From: Hydra vulgaris
Lineage: Eukaryota > Cnidaria > Hydrozoa > Anthoathecata > Hydridae
Reading direction: 5' to 3'
Assembly: GCF_038396675.1 (NCBI RefSeq)
Contig: NC_088922.1
Coordinates: forward strand, 17,221,001 to 17,285,000
Length of the DNA: 64,000 nt
In this document: positions 1 through 11,929 of the stretch, in pieces
Position numbering within the stretch: the first letter of the stretch is position 1
How the letters are laid out: every line of letters begins with the position of its first letter
Notes under the pieces: model-generated
The model's input: only the letters and a program-made list of their open reading frames with translations
Database searches by the model: none
What the model was told of the DNA's origin: nothing
Translations under genes and position numbers: made by a program

Positions 1-403
1 AAAGTTAAGTATGCCATCATAGGCGCCTTTCCCCTATATTCTATGTTATACAAAATGACGTTTTTTTCATAATACCAGTAATACTAAAACTACATTTTTT
101 CGATACAGTTAATTAAAAAAAGTAAAATTAATTAAAAAAAACTTTTGATATATTGTCAAATTATTTTATTAAATTTAGAAAATATGCTTTTTTATACTCT
201 ATGTTCTATTAAATACTCTGTTTTATTAAAACCATGCATGTTTTGAACAAAACATAGAATATTTACGGAATTATCATCAAAGCTATTTTTTTTTGTTTAA
301 AAACAAGCTCCTAAACGGATCATCTTGAATTAAACATATCATCTTGAATTAAACGTATATAGGTTTTAGGTTAATAAATTTGCTCACGTTACTTTCCTAT
401 TCA
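1..403. other. AT-rich stretch, no feature
   Basis: No open frame with coding character, repeat or motif could be supported here on either strand. Confidence 0.5.
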
Positions 404-1226
404 CCTTTTTAAGATGTAATTGAAAACTTGAAAGTTGTACATAAGAAATCGTAAGGTGTAATTGAGAAGATAAAAGTTGTAATTGAGAAAAGTTTATAAT
501 ATAAAGGCAATTGTGGTTTTGGCGGTAACTACACCTCTTCCAATGAAATTTAAATTTTCGCTGCGGACCCAATTGTATGCTGTCTTATATTTGACACCTA
601 AAGTTTGCGCCAGAGTTACCCAATCGTCATTTCGCTTAGCACATTCAATAACTCTTCTTCTATCATTCGATGAAGATAAAACATAATGTTTTCTTTCAAC
701 TTGTTCAGTTGTATGTATTTCATATCTACAAACTGGACAAGGTGGTTCTGGTTATTCCAGAAGTGGATGTAAACAAATTTGGTGATATAAATGCTTGCAC
801 GGATTCAATTTAATAACAGACTTTCTGTTCATAGTGTATTGACAAATAACACAACGATCTTTCAACTCCATTACTGTATTGCTGGTGCATACAAATGCTA
901 AACTTGATATTATTAACTTATTAAAATGCATATCCAAGAATATTTTTTATAATGACCTTTAAGCTTGCATTGTGAATTTGCAATTACAAATAATGTATTC
1001 TCATTTACATATTACGATTTCTTAATTATAACTTTTGTTTTTCAAATAACATATTGCGATTTCATATTTACATGTTGGGTTTTTCAATTACATTTTAAAA
1101 TTTCTTAATTACATGTTGTGTTTCTTAATTACATATTGAGACTTCTGAATTACATGTTGTGTTTCTCAATTACATTTTACTTTTCTTAATAACAACTTTC
1201 AAGTTCTCAATTACATCTTGAAAAGA
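404..1226. mobile_element. DNA transposon with ~35-bp TIRs and subterminal repeats
   Basis: Inverted ends: 411-438 matches the reverse complement of 1192-1219 at 27 of 28 positions (core AAGATGTAATTGA), and the match extends about 6 bp outwards on each side with one mismatch. Between 940 and 1220 the sequence is a run of imperfect copies of a unit resembling TTAATTACATGTTGTGTTTC, a subterminal repeat field typical of DNA transposons. The interior carries one minus-strand reading frame (RING plus helix-turn-helix). I see no clear target-site duplication, so the superfamily is not assigned. Confidence 0.65.
409..937 (-). pseudogene. RING-H2 finger plus helix-turn-helix protein, one nonsense codon
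   Basis: A single minus-strand frame runs from the ATG at 937 to a stop inside the left TIR (about 409), interrupted by one in-frame TAA at about 752. The first half has the full RING-H2 ligand series: CVIC, then CKHLYHQIC, then CPVCR. The TAA falls between the second ligand pair and CPVC, where RING-H2 proteins usually carry tryptophan. After the RING comes a helix-turn-helix-like stretch (RRRVIECAKRNDDW followed by LAQTLGVKYKTAYNWV), the style of N-terminal DNA-binding domain seen in IS630/Tc1-type transposases. RING fingers are normally ubiquitin ligases; here the domain rides on a transposon. No DDE catalytic domain is present, so the element is either non-autonomous or internally deleted. 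The domain calls come from motif reading, and the fusion itself is in one frame. Confidence 0.6.
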
Positions 1227-1269
1227 TGTAGTTCAATTTTTTGTTACCTCTTTATATTAATACTGAACT

Positions 1270-1270
<1 letters not shown>

Positions 1271-1367
<97 letters not shown>
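1271..1367. repeat. (AGT)n trinucleotide microsatellite, ~97 bp
   Basis: Uninterrupted AGT/TAG repeat of about 32 units. It gives artefactual poly-Ser, poly-Val and poly-Leu frames. Confidence 0.97.
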
Positions 1368-1633
1368 ATGCCCTTTCGAACGTGGTTAACACGGAACTCT
1401 TGGCAGCCATTGCAAACGAGGTAATGGCGAGAAAGAATCGCATCACTTTTTTTTAATAAGAAAATGTGAATAAAAGTATATTCAAATATCTAACTTTTGT
1501 AAACTTCAAACAATGTAATGTTAAACATATATCAATTTGTACTGCGTAACTTTTACTTAAAAATTGCATTGCAGCAATACCCCCTGAATTTTGAAGATTT
1601 GCCAGATTGAAAAAACTGAAAATGTATTGTGTT

Positions 1634-1698
1634 AAGGGGCGGATTTGAACTCTCGCGAAATGATATGGATGACAGTGCTCTAAACCACTGAGTTTCAA
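1634..1698 (-). other. tRNA-like sequence (probable SINE head or tRNA relic)
   Basis: Read on the minus strand it has an A-box-like CTCAGTGGTTTAGAGC and, about 25 bases later, a T-arm/B-box-like GAGTTCAAATCCGC. The anticodon stem and the acceptor stem do not pair convincingly, so it is not called as a functional tRNA. A tRNA-derived SINE fragment is the likeliest source. Confidence 0.45.
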
Positions 1699-1739
1699 AT
1701 TTATTCATGTTAGTGAAAAATAAACTACTTTATAAATTT

Positions 1740-2408
1740 TTTATTAGCTCTACATATGCGGAAAAGGGTGCGTATGTTAATTTTTTTTGCTATAAAAGCA
1801 ATTATTTTTATGAATTGCTTTTTTTTTTATTTTTTATTTTTACCGTTGAATAAAAAATATTAAAGTAAACAAGAAATAAGTATAGAAATCAATGGTGTGG
1901 AATAGATGAGTATAAAAATGGTCAGTTTGGTGAATACCCGAATTTTACGAGTCCAGACAACAAGGATATAATCCATTTATTCAACCATAAATTGAAAAAT
2001 TACAAGTTTTTCATAATTTTACAAAACTAGGTGTCACTCATATAGTTGAAAAATAGTCATTGGAGTGACACCTAAATAAAATAAACAAACAAACAAAAAT
2101 AATAATAAATAAAAACATGTAAATTAAATTAATTTAAAATTAGTAATAATAATGATAAAGCTATACTAAATTAAATAATAAGACAAAAAATATGAAAACA
2201 CTCAATTAATAACAACAGCAAACACTAGTAAATCAAAAAAAATTCTTTTTTCAAATCCATGCTTTATGCAAGCAGAATTCTATTGGGCCTAGAAATTCTT
2301 TTTTTGTTATCTTTTGTAGAAGGAAAAATTACTGTTACGTTTTTAAATTTTTTTTTTATTAATTCAGTGTTCTTTTAAAATTTTAAAATTTTTGTGGAAG
2401 GAAAATAT
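1740..2408. other. Non-coding; possible retroelement 3' tail near 2029-2100
   Basis: No coding frame. An 11-bp perfect inverted repeat, AGGTGTCACTC (2029-2039) against 2063-2073, forms a hairpin directly followed by an A-rich tail (AAATAAAATAAACAAAC). This arrangement resembles the 3' end of a LINE or SINE. No coding part accompanies it. Confidence 0.35.
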
Positions 2409-2425
2409 ATATATATATATATATT

Positions 2426-2465
<40 letters not shown>

Positions 2466-2482
2466 AATATATTATATATATT

Positions 2483-2528
<46 letters not shown>

Positions 2529-2576
2529 AATATATAATATAAATTATATAAATATATATATAGAAAGTAAAATATA
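2409..2576. repeat. (AT)n-rich microsatellite with TTTATATAAA interruptions
   Basis: Runs of alternating AT are separated by repeated TTTATATAAATAT blocks. Confidence 0.9.
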
Positions 2577-2594
2577 TATATAGAAAGTAAAAAA

Positions 2595-2950
2595 CATATA
2601 TATATAGAAAGTAACCTTATAAAGCATGGAAAAAACAATAGGTTTTGAATCGCTGCGCTTCAATGTCTTCGAAACTGCAAATAATTTGCAAATCAATGAT
2701 TTTTGTGACGTAATACGCAATTCATATTAAATAAATAAAATGTATGGGGAAATACAAATTAAATTTTTCTTAACTTAATTAACTTTTTTTGGTCAAATTT
2801 TTCCATTTCCTTGTATTGTCATCGAAAATGATTAAGTGTGCAAATTTGAGCAAAATTGGTTGAGAAAAAAGCTTTCAAAAATTGATTTTAAATTTTGTGG
2901 CACACAAACATATATATATATAGAAAGTAACCTTATATAAAGCATGGAAA
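2595..2950. repeat. Dispersed repeat bounded by two copies of a TATAGAAAGTAACCTTAT motif
   Basis: The segment TATATATAGAAAGTAACCTTATAAAGCATGG occurs in split form at 2597-2632 and again at about 2909-2950 (with a 2-bp insertion), 314 bp apart. The intervening DNA has no coding frame. It looks like a repeat whose internal copy was duplicated. The family is not identified. The following 2951-3567 is A-rich with no supported feature. Confidence 0.45.
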
Positions 2951-3563
2951 AAATAAAAGCAATTAGCAAAACAGCACAAATGAAAACAAACTTTACGCAT
3001 GCGAAAAGGCAAAACATAAAAACTACAAAATGAAAATGCAAACACAAAAACTTCAACAAAAAATAATCTTAAAAATAAAAACAATCTTTAGTTATTTTTG
3101 GCTAAAAAAGAAGAAAAAAAAAAAAAAAAAGGTGTAGAAAAATTAGTAAAATAGAAAAACAGCGAACGACAATAAAAATAATTAGCAACAACAGCACAAA
3201 TAATTACAGGCTTTACCCAAACGAAAATGTAAACACAAAAACTTCTACAAAATAAAAAAATAAAAATAGTTTTTTTGCTAATTTCGGCGAAAAAAAAGGT
3301 GAAGAAAAGTTGGTAGCGACTTAGTACAAACCGATATTCGAATTTTCTTTTGTTAGTTTTTTTAAGTGTTAATTTTGAGTATTTACTTTTTAAGTGTTTC
3401 TTTGTTTATAATATGACCTGTTTTTTTTTACTCTTCATTTTCTTTTGATATTTTAGAATCCTTTATTTTATTGACAATAAACTCAGTTTTTGATTTTCTT
3501 TATTTAATTTTTTTTTCAACGGTTTAAAAAACACGACCGCCATCTGCGATGATCTTGCAAAGA

Positions 3564-3735
<172 letters not shown>

Positions 3736-4275
3736 TAGGGTGTCCCGTTTTCAGGGTCACATTTTATTTTGACTGCTCCTAGCATTTTTCTGCTGCGTAT
3801 ATGTGAGAAAATGAGATCTGTAAAGTTTTAGAGCTCTAACTTTATTTTTGTGACTACACAAGCCATCTTAAGTTTCAAAAATCATGATTTTTGAGTGGAA
3901 AAAAGCCTATTTTTACAGTGCTTGTGTAGTCACAGTTTGAAAGATACAGGCTATCTTATGTTGAACCATGTACTATTAGCTCTCATTAGTTAGAAAAAAA
4001 TTGGGAGCAGTTTGAATAAAACAGTGAATACGGTTTAAAGTGAGTTCAAAGATACATAGTTGACACAATTTACCCATTTTTATGCGGTTTGACGCGATTG
4101 ATAAAATCAAACAAATTACTTATCTAATCATTATGCAATGGGTCTCAATCGGTTTCCGAACTCTTTTGACACCTAATTAGACCAATGAAAATCCAAAATC
4201 TGTTAAAAAGTTCTAATTATATATTTAATTTATATATTATACTAGACATATTTTAACCACTAATTCTACAACATA

Positions 4276-6195
4276 TTAACATTTTCTTTTCTTTCCACCA
4301 CTCCCTTGGGGTCTTTCAGCCGTTCTTTTCCCGTCCACTGCTAGAAGAGGATCTTGCCTTAGCTCTTTATCATGGCTTCCATCAACAAAGTCCTGTATAA
4401 GCTTAATATTCCTCTCTGCAGCATCATTAGTTACAGGAATGTTCGATATAAAATCCTTGAACTTTGTGAAGCCAGACAATCTGTTTGATTGTCTGGCTTC
4501 ACAAAGTTCAAGGATTTTATATCGAACATGGATGAAGATTCTACCTAGAATGAAGATTCTACCACATTCTAGGTAGAATCTTCATCCATTCAAGCTGCTA
4601 GCTATCCATTTTTAAGATGTTAAATATCAAAATGGGTTCTGAATCAACAAACTCAGACAACCTGGTATTCTCTCCTTTTTTGTCAATGAAACTACAGTCT
4701 AAGACGAGGTTAAGAACCACTTTGCATAATACAATGTTACAAACTCAGAGATAGCCTCAACTTCTCTTTTTAGAGAAGCTGTGGAAACAATATCTGTCAT
4801 TTGGCTCAGAATTTGCAGCTTCGTGTAATATATAGCCTGTGCCATAAACCTTGCATGATGAATTGCTCCAGGTTGTCGAACTGTCAATTGATCAATCTCT
4901 GGGGATAAATAGAATTGAACACTTTCTGCTAGCTCCCAATAATCACCTCGGGGTATTTTGTCTTCATTCAACAATTTTGTGATGATTTCTAGGGATACTC
5001 TAGCAGCATTGTCAAGTTGTTGATTTATTCCATATTTGGATTTGCAAAGTTTATTTTGATCAATCTGAATAAGAGAAAACTCATCCAACAATTTTTTGAA
5101 AAGTTGATTATCTAGACCTGAGGTTGTCCTGAAGAGCTTTGCAACATATGACACTCATAGACATAATGTCTGCAAGCAAGATGCAAAACAGGTTTTCAAA
5201 GATTTTTAACCTGGAATTTACTCCTTTTTCTTTACCTGTATTTGATGCAGAGTTGTCAAATACTAGAGACCTTTAATGTCTTCTTTGAGTGAGTTTTCTT
5301 CTAAAATTTCAAAAATCTTCTCAGTCTGAAAAGCTCCAGTAGAATCAGTGACAGGTGGTACTCCAAGCAAAAAATGTTCTCCATCACAAGTTACACTCAA
5401 TGCTAACGCTCTCTTTTGACTTTCTTTCCATCAGAGTACTCTTTAACTAGCTTTCCATCATAATGAAGAACCATGTTTGATCCAGCTTTTGCTCTTAAAG
5501 CTTCCCTGGCTTCCTCCGCTGTTTCCTGTATGACCTTTCTACCAATTCTGTGTATATTGGATTTTGACATACCTTTACTGGAAAGTCCACTTGCATCAGC
5601 CACCTGCTTTAAAATATCGGATTGAGCTCTGATGCTTACATGTTTAACCGAAATAAGGACAGTATCTCCTACTATGCCAGCAGATGTAGATGGTTGTGGA
5701 TCTATCTAATCCTTACTCAAGTCTGTAGAATTAGAGGTGTCTGTTTCCTCTGAAGATATTTCTTTTCACTTGAAGATGAAACCTGCAACTCAGACTGATA
5801 ACTCTGGTCATGATCTGCTCCAGACATTCTTACTCTTACCTGTTGCCAGTTGCCTGTTGAGATCTTTGAGCAGAATAAATGTACCTTTTATCTTTTTTCC
5901 CAACGTACATTTTCCTGCAACTCCTTTGATCATTTATGAAAATGATATCTTCTGCATTGTCTACCTGAGATCTTTTCTTATCTTTCTCTAATATTTGCAT
6001 CACATCACTGGGCATAACATCAAAAAGAACAGACAAAATATTGTCTTTGAAAATTATTTTCTTTTCTACTTCTTTAGTGTTTTACCTTTTTTGAAGAGAA
6101 ATCAATTTTTGTGCTTGGCTAGCAGTTCACTCATTTTCTTCCGTACTTTGTCCACTCTGGATGTTGGAATTCAAGCTTTTTCATAAATAGCAATG
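4276..6195 (-). pseudogene. Transposase of the long-TIR element, frameshifted
   Basis: Minus-strand pieces read in order: IPTSRVDKVRKKM (~6160), LSVLFDVMPSDVM (~6020), MSKSNIHRIGRKVIQ (5560), MVLHYDGKLV (5460), HFLLGVPPVTDSTGAF (~5370), QLTVRQPGAIHHARFM (4890) and VTNDAAERNIKLIQDF (4430). This matches, from memory, a multi-copy family of uncharacterised invertebrate transposon proteins with an N-terminal 'iPT' region, a central HYDGK..LLGVP..TG block and a C-terminal ND.AER motif. I cannot assign a superfamily. Several frameshifts and stops separate the pieces, and the 3' part is further scrambled by two inverted duplications at 4439-4589. It sits wholly between the two long TIRs. Non-functional. 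Confidence 0.65.
4439..4589. repeat. Two adjacent perfect hairpins (43-bp and 25-bp arms)
   Basis: 4439-4481 is the exact reverse complement of 4487-4529 (5-nt loop). 4528-4552 is the exact reverse complement of 4565-4589 (12-nt loop). The first arm begins inside transposase coding sequence. Perfect arms inside a diverged transposon imply recent origin. Confidence 0.9.
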
Positions 6196-7137
6196 ACCTT
6201 TTTAACCATACACTGACGATTCTCCTCACAAATGAGCTTGAAATTATGAGAGAATCCATAGCAGAGAAGGGTATTACCTTTGATCTTAGGATTTTTAGAC
6301 TTTAAAAAATAATAATGCTCCAAATTGTCTTTGTGAGAAAGGAGTTGATTGGCATAAAATAAAATTAATATTTTGCTTTTAAAACGTTTCAGGCGTTTTA
6401 GAAACAATGCAAGAAAGCAAAAAAATAATTTTATTTTACGCCGCTTAACTGAAGGATTACCGTTGCAACTAACCCCCAGGCCCAACCCCTTGCCGAGGAA
6501 ATGCTTTGTTCTAAATAACTCCCTCCTCCCCAAACCCCCAGGTCAGAATTTGCTCACCACATTTAGATTGTAGTATTCCCCACCCCTCCCCCTTCCTTAA
6601 TTTATATAACACGCGATATTATAGGCATTTTTACATGTTTCAAATCTTGTCACTAGGAATAAATATTTTGGAAAAATATACATAACTTTAACATTTTTCA
6701 ACCGACTTTGGATTTTCGTTGGTCTAATTTGGTGTGAAAAGGGTTCGGAAATTAATTTAGACCCATTTCATAATGATTAGATCAGTATTTTGTTTGATTT
6801 TGTCAACCGCACAAAAATGGGTAAATTGTGTCAACTACATATCTTCGAACTCACTTAAAACCTAACTAACGGTTTTATTCAAACTGCTCCCAATTTTTTT
6901 CTAACTATTAAGGTTTAATAGTACATGTTTCAACATAAGATTAGCCTGTATCTTTCAAACTGTGACTACACAAGCACTGTAAAAATAGGCTTTTTTCACC
7001 CAAAAATCATGATTTTTGAAACTTAAAGTGGCTTGTGTAGTCACAAAAATAAAGTTAGAGCTCTAAAACTTAACAGACCTCAATTTCTCACATATACGCA
7101 GTAGAAAAATGCTTGGATCAGTCAAAATAAAACGTGA

Positions 7138-9264
7138 AGGAAAAAGTATAGAAAAAGTCGAGTTACAAAGATATTTTCTTTCATTTCTTCGTGAAAACTG
7201 CAGTAATAAAAAGCTTTCAAACAAAAACCATGTGATGGTTTCACAATTCATAATAACCGAAGAAAAATTAGAAATTGCTTTTAGCAAAGCAGTAAATAAA
7301 CCCTCACCAGTAACACCATTTGTACAATGCATAAACTTAAAAACGTATTAAAATGTTTCTTCATGTCTAAATAAGAGTTAACAAACCTAATAGCTAAAGA
7401 AACTTGAACTGTCCGATGTTTCCTCCGCAATAATACGTAGACCTTTAATTTTTCTGTTATATTGTCTGTAGTTTTTTCCCTGCAACACGTTATCAACTCT
7501 TTTTGTGATGTATTAAATATATAAAAACCATTTTTGCATTAAAAACACCATCAAACATCCTTAAAAAAACAAGCCATTGGAATTTATTTATCCACTAAGT
7601 TAAAGGCTTTGTCTAATGTTTTTTTTTTCCAGTACTAAAAAAAATAATTATTGTGTTAAAAATGGTCAGAAAATTTGTTAAAAAAGCCTTCACGACACAA
7701 AAAGTAGATAAGATTCGTATTTCTTAAGGTGGGTTATATGGGGATAAACAACTTGGATATATAATAGCTTTACTTAATAGATGTTCTAATTTTTTTTCCA
7801 CAAATGATTGCAAGAACACCAATTTTTTTACTAATGATTCCAAGAACACCAAGAAACAAAAACTAGTTTTTATTATTGCAATTATAAACAGCTTCTTAAT
7901 GTATTACTTTTCTTCCTTTCTTGTATCCAAAGAGTTTTGTGATACCGACGATTGCAAAATAAGTTTAAACATTTTTATTACTACAAAAATCAGATTCAAA
8001 ATTTGTGTGTTTCGAATAAAAATCTGCATTTAAGTTTAGTTCAATAAATTATTTATTATAGAAATATTTCCAGTGATAACTAAAGAGATCGTTGATAGCA
8101 ATCGGAAATATACATAAAGAGTATAGTTTTACTAATACTTTTAAATTTATTTATTTAATTTAAAGTTTTCAAAAGCTCTATAAAAAAACTGAAAGTTCAT
8201 AATTACTTCTATTTGCATTTTCTTTGCAGTGTTATCTAAACATGTGAATCAAGCAACATTTTGAACTAAGACAAATTTCAATTTTTAGAAATTTTAAAGT
8301 AAACACAAATTAAGCAGGGTTTATGTTAAAAAGGAAGTCCAAGCTTAATTTTTTATTTTTAAAATATATTTTTTTATTTATGGTTCATAATGTAAGTTAT
8401 TAAAAAGATACGCACTCTTATGTAATAAAATTAGGAATGTCCATTGGTATATTTAAATGTATACTTGTTGTTAAGATATGTCAATTCAGGTTTCTAATTA
8501 AGTTATTGCAGTCAAATGTTAGTATGACCTCTAGTTTGACCTCCATCCAAATATTCAAATTATTTTTCAAATTATCTTTAATTTGACAAACAACAATGTT
8601 CTGAAACCGTTATAGTATTTTGTATTTCAGCTTTTATTTTCTTTCCAACCGTTTTAAATAATTAACCGTGTATAATTTGTGTATTACTATAATTTGATTG
8701 TAATTGTTATATATAGTATGTAATTGTTATATATAACAGAAAAAGTTGGAAAACTTTCATTTGATTTTTTTTGGGTATGTCCAACGACGTAGCAGTCATA
8801 TCCTAGACACGCCTCTGGATATTAATTAACTTCATATTCTAAGTATAAACACAACAAAATAAAAATACCTAACAATTAACTTCTTGTTTTTTTTATTATT
8901 TAAATTTTAGCTTAGTTTCAATAACTAATATTTAATGCAGAAATAGTTATTAAAACTTAGTTTCAATAACTATTTCTGCATTAAATAGTAGTTTTGTGTA
9001 ATACTAGTTTTTAGACTTGATTTTCATGATCAACTTTTTTGCATTTAAAACAAGCAGGCTGACGTAATTTCCAAACTATTTCAACTACAACAACACTTAT
9101 TTTGCCCGACGATTTACGACTTACAAACAAATTTAAAATCATTTACTGTTACTCTAACAGTTTTTGTAAACAGTAAGATTTTATTTTAATTTAAAGGCTT
9201 ATACAGAATATTTTATCTATTTTACATTTAAATTCTCTAAATTTTTTTTTTTTTATCATTACAG
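7138..9264. other. Intergenic or intronic; one weak ORF and one hairpin
   Basis: A plus-strand frame at 7109-7351 (80 codons) starts inside the right TIR and has coding-like composition after 7130, but its only nearby donor gives the wrong phase for the next family exon. It is not called as an exon. A near-perfect hairpin lies at 8932-8986 (27-bp arms, one mismatch). Nothing else is supported. Confidence 0.4.
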
Positions 9265-9921
9265 CTTTAATTATTTTGCATGATTTATTTGAAATAAAAG
9301 ACGAAAGAGATGAAGAGTCAATGAAGAAAGTTTTTGATATCATAGATGAACACGTGACTGACGTTGCTGAAAAAAATTTACTGTTAAAAAAAATTGAAGA
9401 AGAAACAACTCTTGATTTGAAACAGAAAAAAATTGAAATACGCAAGTAATTAACTGTTTTGTTTAAAACTCAGGTATATACTTCACTTTGATCATTTGTA
9501 CAAAATTATTTTATTTAGAAAAGTTGTCCAGGAAGTTGCTAAAAAAATGTATCCGAACAATTCACAAAATGAATTACTTGTAATGAAAACATTAACTAAT
9601 TTGACACCTGAACAAATATATAATACGGCTCGACATTGGGGAGTAATAACTGCCTATAAAACAACCAATAATGGTAAGATATTTGCAGTTTGTATACCAA
9701 AATATCAACTTGTGTAATGTTTGTATAATAACAAAATTTAAGCAGAAAGTTTTTATTCCAAGAAAATTATGTCGTTGTTTTTTTTAGACGGTTTTACTCA
9801 ACAACGAAGCAGAAGAGGTATAGGTTACGAAACTTCTTACAACACTTTGACATTTTCCGAAAAAAAAAGTTCAGAATGTCAAAAATCTAACACAAATTGT
9901 TATACTATGACTAATACATGA
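9265..9921 (+). CDS. G1: last three exons of a modular family gene (B-C-D)
   Basis: Exons 9265-9445 (type B), 9519-9673 (type C) and 9788-9921 (terminal D). All have AG acceptors and GT donors, and phases run 1, then 2 (B to C), then 1 (C to D). Type B reads DERDEESMKKVFDIIDEHV and then EKNLLLKKIEEE. Type C reads KVVQEVAKKMYP and then LTPEQIYNTARHWGVIT. The D exon contains RSRRGIGYETSYNTL and ends in TGA at 9919-9921, with AATAAA about 25 bp on. B and C are clearly homologous to G2 exons on the opposite strand, and D to the G3 exon at 25661. Composition is charged and helical, with no signal peptide or membrane segment in this part. Function is unknown. Upstream exons were not found, so the gene may be a 3' fragment or may start elsewhere. 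G1 converges on G2. Confidence 0.65.
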
Positions 9922-11032
9922 GAACATCTGAACAATATATAGATAAATAAAAATAACAATTTCTTTGGAAAAAAAGATTGGTTCAAATTAGAATACATTT
10001 TAATCAAACTTTTGAATTTTTGGACTAGTTAAGTTAAGGCTTTTTAAATGGAAATATAGGATTGTTCTTTGATTATGTCACACAGTTATGGATAAGATGG
10101 ATTAATTGTATTCATAACGACACAAAATATATCTTAGTATCTCTGACAGTCGGGTAAAAAATTACTAATGTTTCTATGATTAAAAAAACAAGTCGCTTGA
10201 GCAAAAAAAAAAAGTTATTCTTAATCAAGAATAAAATAGCTACGTAAAATTATAAAACTGGCACAGTTGCAGATATATCATGGGCATTTTTACTAAAAGA
10301 GCTTGTAAACTCTAAACAGGGATCCTAGGGCTGTTAACTTAAAAGTTCTCAAATGCTATTTAATATTTACACTACTGGTAACTGATGATGCTGTTTTTTA
10401 AATTGGAATGGAATTATAATAATTAAAAGTTTTTTGGAATAATTGTTAAATATTTTATTATATACCACGAGTTCTTTTTGTATATCGTTAATTTTTGTAT
10501 ATCCAAACGTAGAAAGTGTCTTTTACACTAAAATTCCGGATGCAGCTTACTTTAAAGGATGTTGTCTATTTTCTACCCCAAAAAATAGTGGAGTAATGGT
10601 ATACCTAATTGGAAAAGTTTTTACAATAATGTAAAAACTCTTTTATCAAGCATCGCGTTAAAGCAAGAAAAGTGTATAAAATTTGACGAGAAAATTCTTA
10701 TTTCAATAAATATGCTTCTGAGCATTTGTAACCAAATGTTTAGAAACGTATTTATTGAAATAAGACCTTTTGGAGAAAGATTCTTAAGCTTTTGTTAAAT
10801 ATTACTTTAAAGTTAGAAAGAAATAGTAATTCATTTAGTACTATATTGTATACTATAATAGGTATAAATAAGATACAGGAAAATCTTTAAAAGAAGACCT
10901 TGCAGCAAAAAAACAAAAAAAGAGTTGAATTTAGGAAAAAACTACGGGATAAAGAAAAAAGGGTGCGTCAGGAAATTTTAAAATTTTCAATTGAACTCGC
11001 TTAGTTGAGCAATGTAGATGTCAAATAAAGTG
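9922..11032. other. Mostly non-coding; short Lys-rich frame near 10900
   Basis: A short plus-strand stretch at about 10914-11003 reads KRVEFRKKLRDKEKRVRQEI and ends in TAG, with a frameshift upstream. It may be a relic, and no family is recognised. The rest shows nothing. Confidence 0.3.
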
Positions 11033-11595
11033 ATTTCGGATTGAGTTTAAGTATAGGTTTTTGTACACCACGACTGCAGCCTTTCATATTTGCTCCGTTA
11101 TTATATTCTTTTCCTCTTCAGATCTGCAAATTTAAATTCATATATTCAAGCGTTTGTAAGAATACTTCTGCGAGACCTGAACCAGTGCTGTCATTGACAG
11201 GTAAGAATCCCACAAAATATTCATTGATTACTATTTGTCTACTCCCAATGATGCATATTCGCAAAATCATAGTCATTTGCTCTTGGTGACCAGCATCAGG
11301 TGTGTTGTCCGAAATAGTAGAATAGTATTTCAAATTTTGAACATTGTTTAAAAAATTTTTAACGTAGTATCTTTGAACAGATTAATTAGCTCATTTTTTA
11401 TGTTTTACTTAAGTAATGATCATGAATTTCCTTGTTTTTTTTTTTTTTTTTGCGCCGTAAATTACCTTCTATGCATGAATTATACTTTCCGAACAATTCG
11501 ACCAACTTCATAGAAGTTAAGGTAAAAATTGATAAAAGACAAATTTCTTTTTGAAATAAAACTTTTGTTTGATTTAAAATTCTAGCTATGTTCAT
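11033..11595 (-). pseudogene. hAT-superfamily transposase fragment (ZMYM1-like / DUF4371 type)
   Basis: Minus-strand pieces: LVELFGKYNSCIEGNLRR and KEIHDHYLSKT (11590-11398), then YYSTISDNTPDAGHQEQMT (11330), VGFLPVNDSTGSGLAEVFL (11220), and after a frameshift NNGANMKGCSRGVQ (~11075). The series GK....HLRR, KEIHDHYL, YYS...D.TPD..HQEQM, F.GFLPV.D.TG and NGANMKG is the signature of the DUF4371 part of hAT transposases, including vertebrate ZMYM1-like proteins. Only the N-terminal half of the catalytic region is present, in at least three frames with stops, and no C-terminal dimerisation domain was found. Dead copy. Confidence 0.75.
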
Positions 11596-11808
11596 AAAAT
11601 TTTATTACAAATTGAAGAATTTAAATAACTATGAAACTCTATAATTGCAATAAAAAATCTCCAAAGCTTGAAAAAAAGAAAAATGTGAAACTGCTTTCTC
11701 TTCTTTTTTTTACAAAAAAGATTTTTTAAGAATATTTTCATCAAATAGTTTTATATTTTCATTTTCTACATCAAGTTACATAAAATTGAAAACTGATGGT
11801 GAAACTTA

Positions 11809-11838
11809 TGAAATTGATCAGTTATCTGATCAATTTCA
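11809..11838. repeat. Hairpin, 13-bp perfect arms
   Basis: TGAAATTGATCAG (11809-11821) is followed by a 4-nt spacer and the exact reverse complement (11826-11838). Confidence 0.8.
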
Positions 11839-11929
11839 TCCCTAAAAATGTGTGGGAACCAGAAACGGATAAAAAAGTGGTATACATATTTTTGTTCATG
11901 ATGCCTTAAATTGAAGTGCTAATTGTTAT

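Larger units (their letters stand above)
3754..7137. mobile_element. DNA transposon with ~450-bp terminal inverted repeats
   Basis: The left arm (about 3754-4213) is the reverse complement of the right arm (about 6687-7137) at roughly 85-90% identity by eye. Landmarks present in both arms are ATTTTATTTTGACTG at the outer end, GCATTTTTCT, GCGTATATGTGAGAAA, CTTGTGTAGTCACA and ATCATGATTTTTGA. The interior encodes a broken transposase on the minus strand. Arm divergence and frame damage indicate an old copy. No target duplication is obvious because the outer left edge runs into the TA microsatellite. Confidence 0.8.

Noticed and set aside
1218..1456. Frames of poly-Val, poly-Ser and poly-Leu
   Set aside because: They translate an AGT microsatellite in three frames; no coding flanks.
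1634..1698. Functional tRNA gene
   Set aside because: A and B boxes are present but the stems do not close into a cloverleaf.
7109..7351. Exon joining to G1
   Set aside because: The only close donor (7345) leaves phase 2, whereas G1 exon B needs phase 1; the start also lies in a transposon TIR.
9265..9673. B-C module as a death-fold or CARD domain
   Set aside because: Length and helical character fit loosely, but the characteristic Trp and Leu pattern of death domains is not visible; left unassigned.
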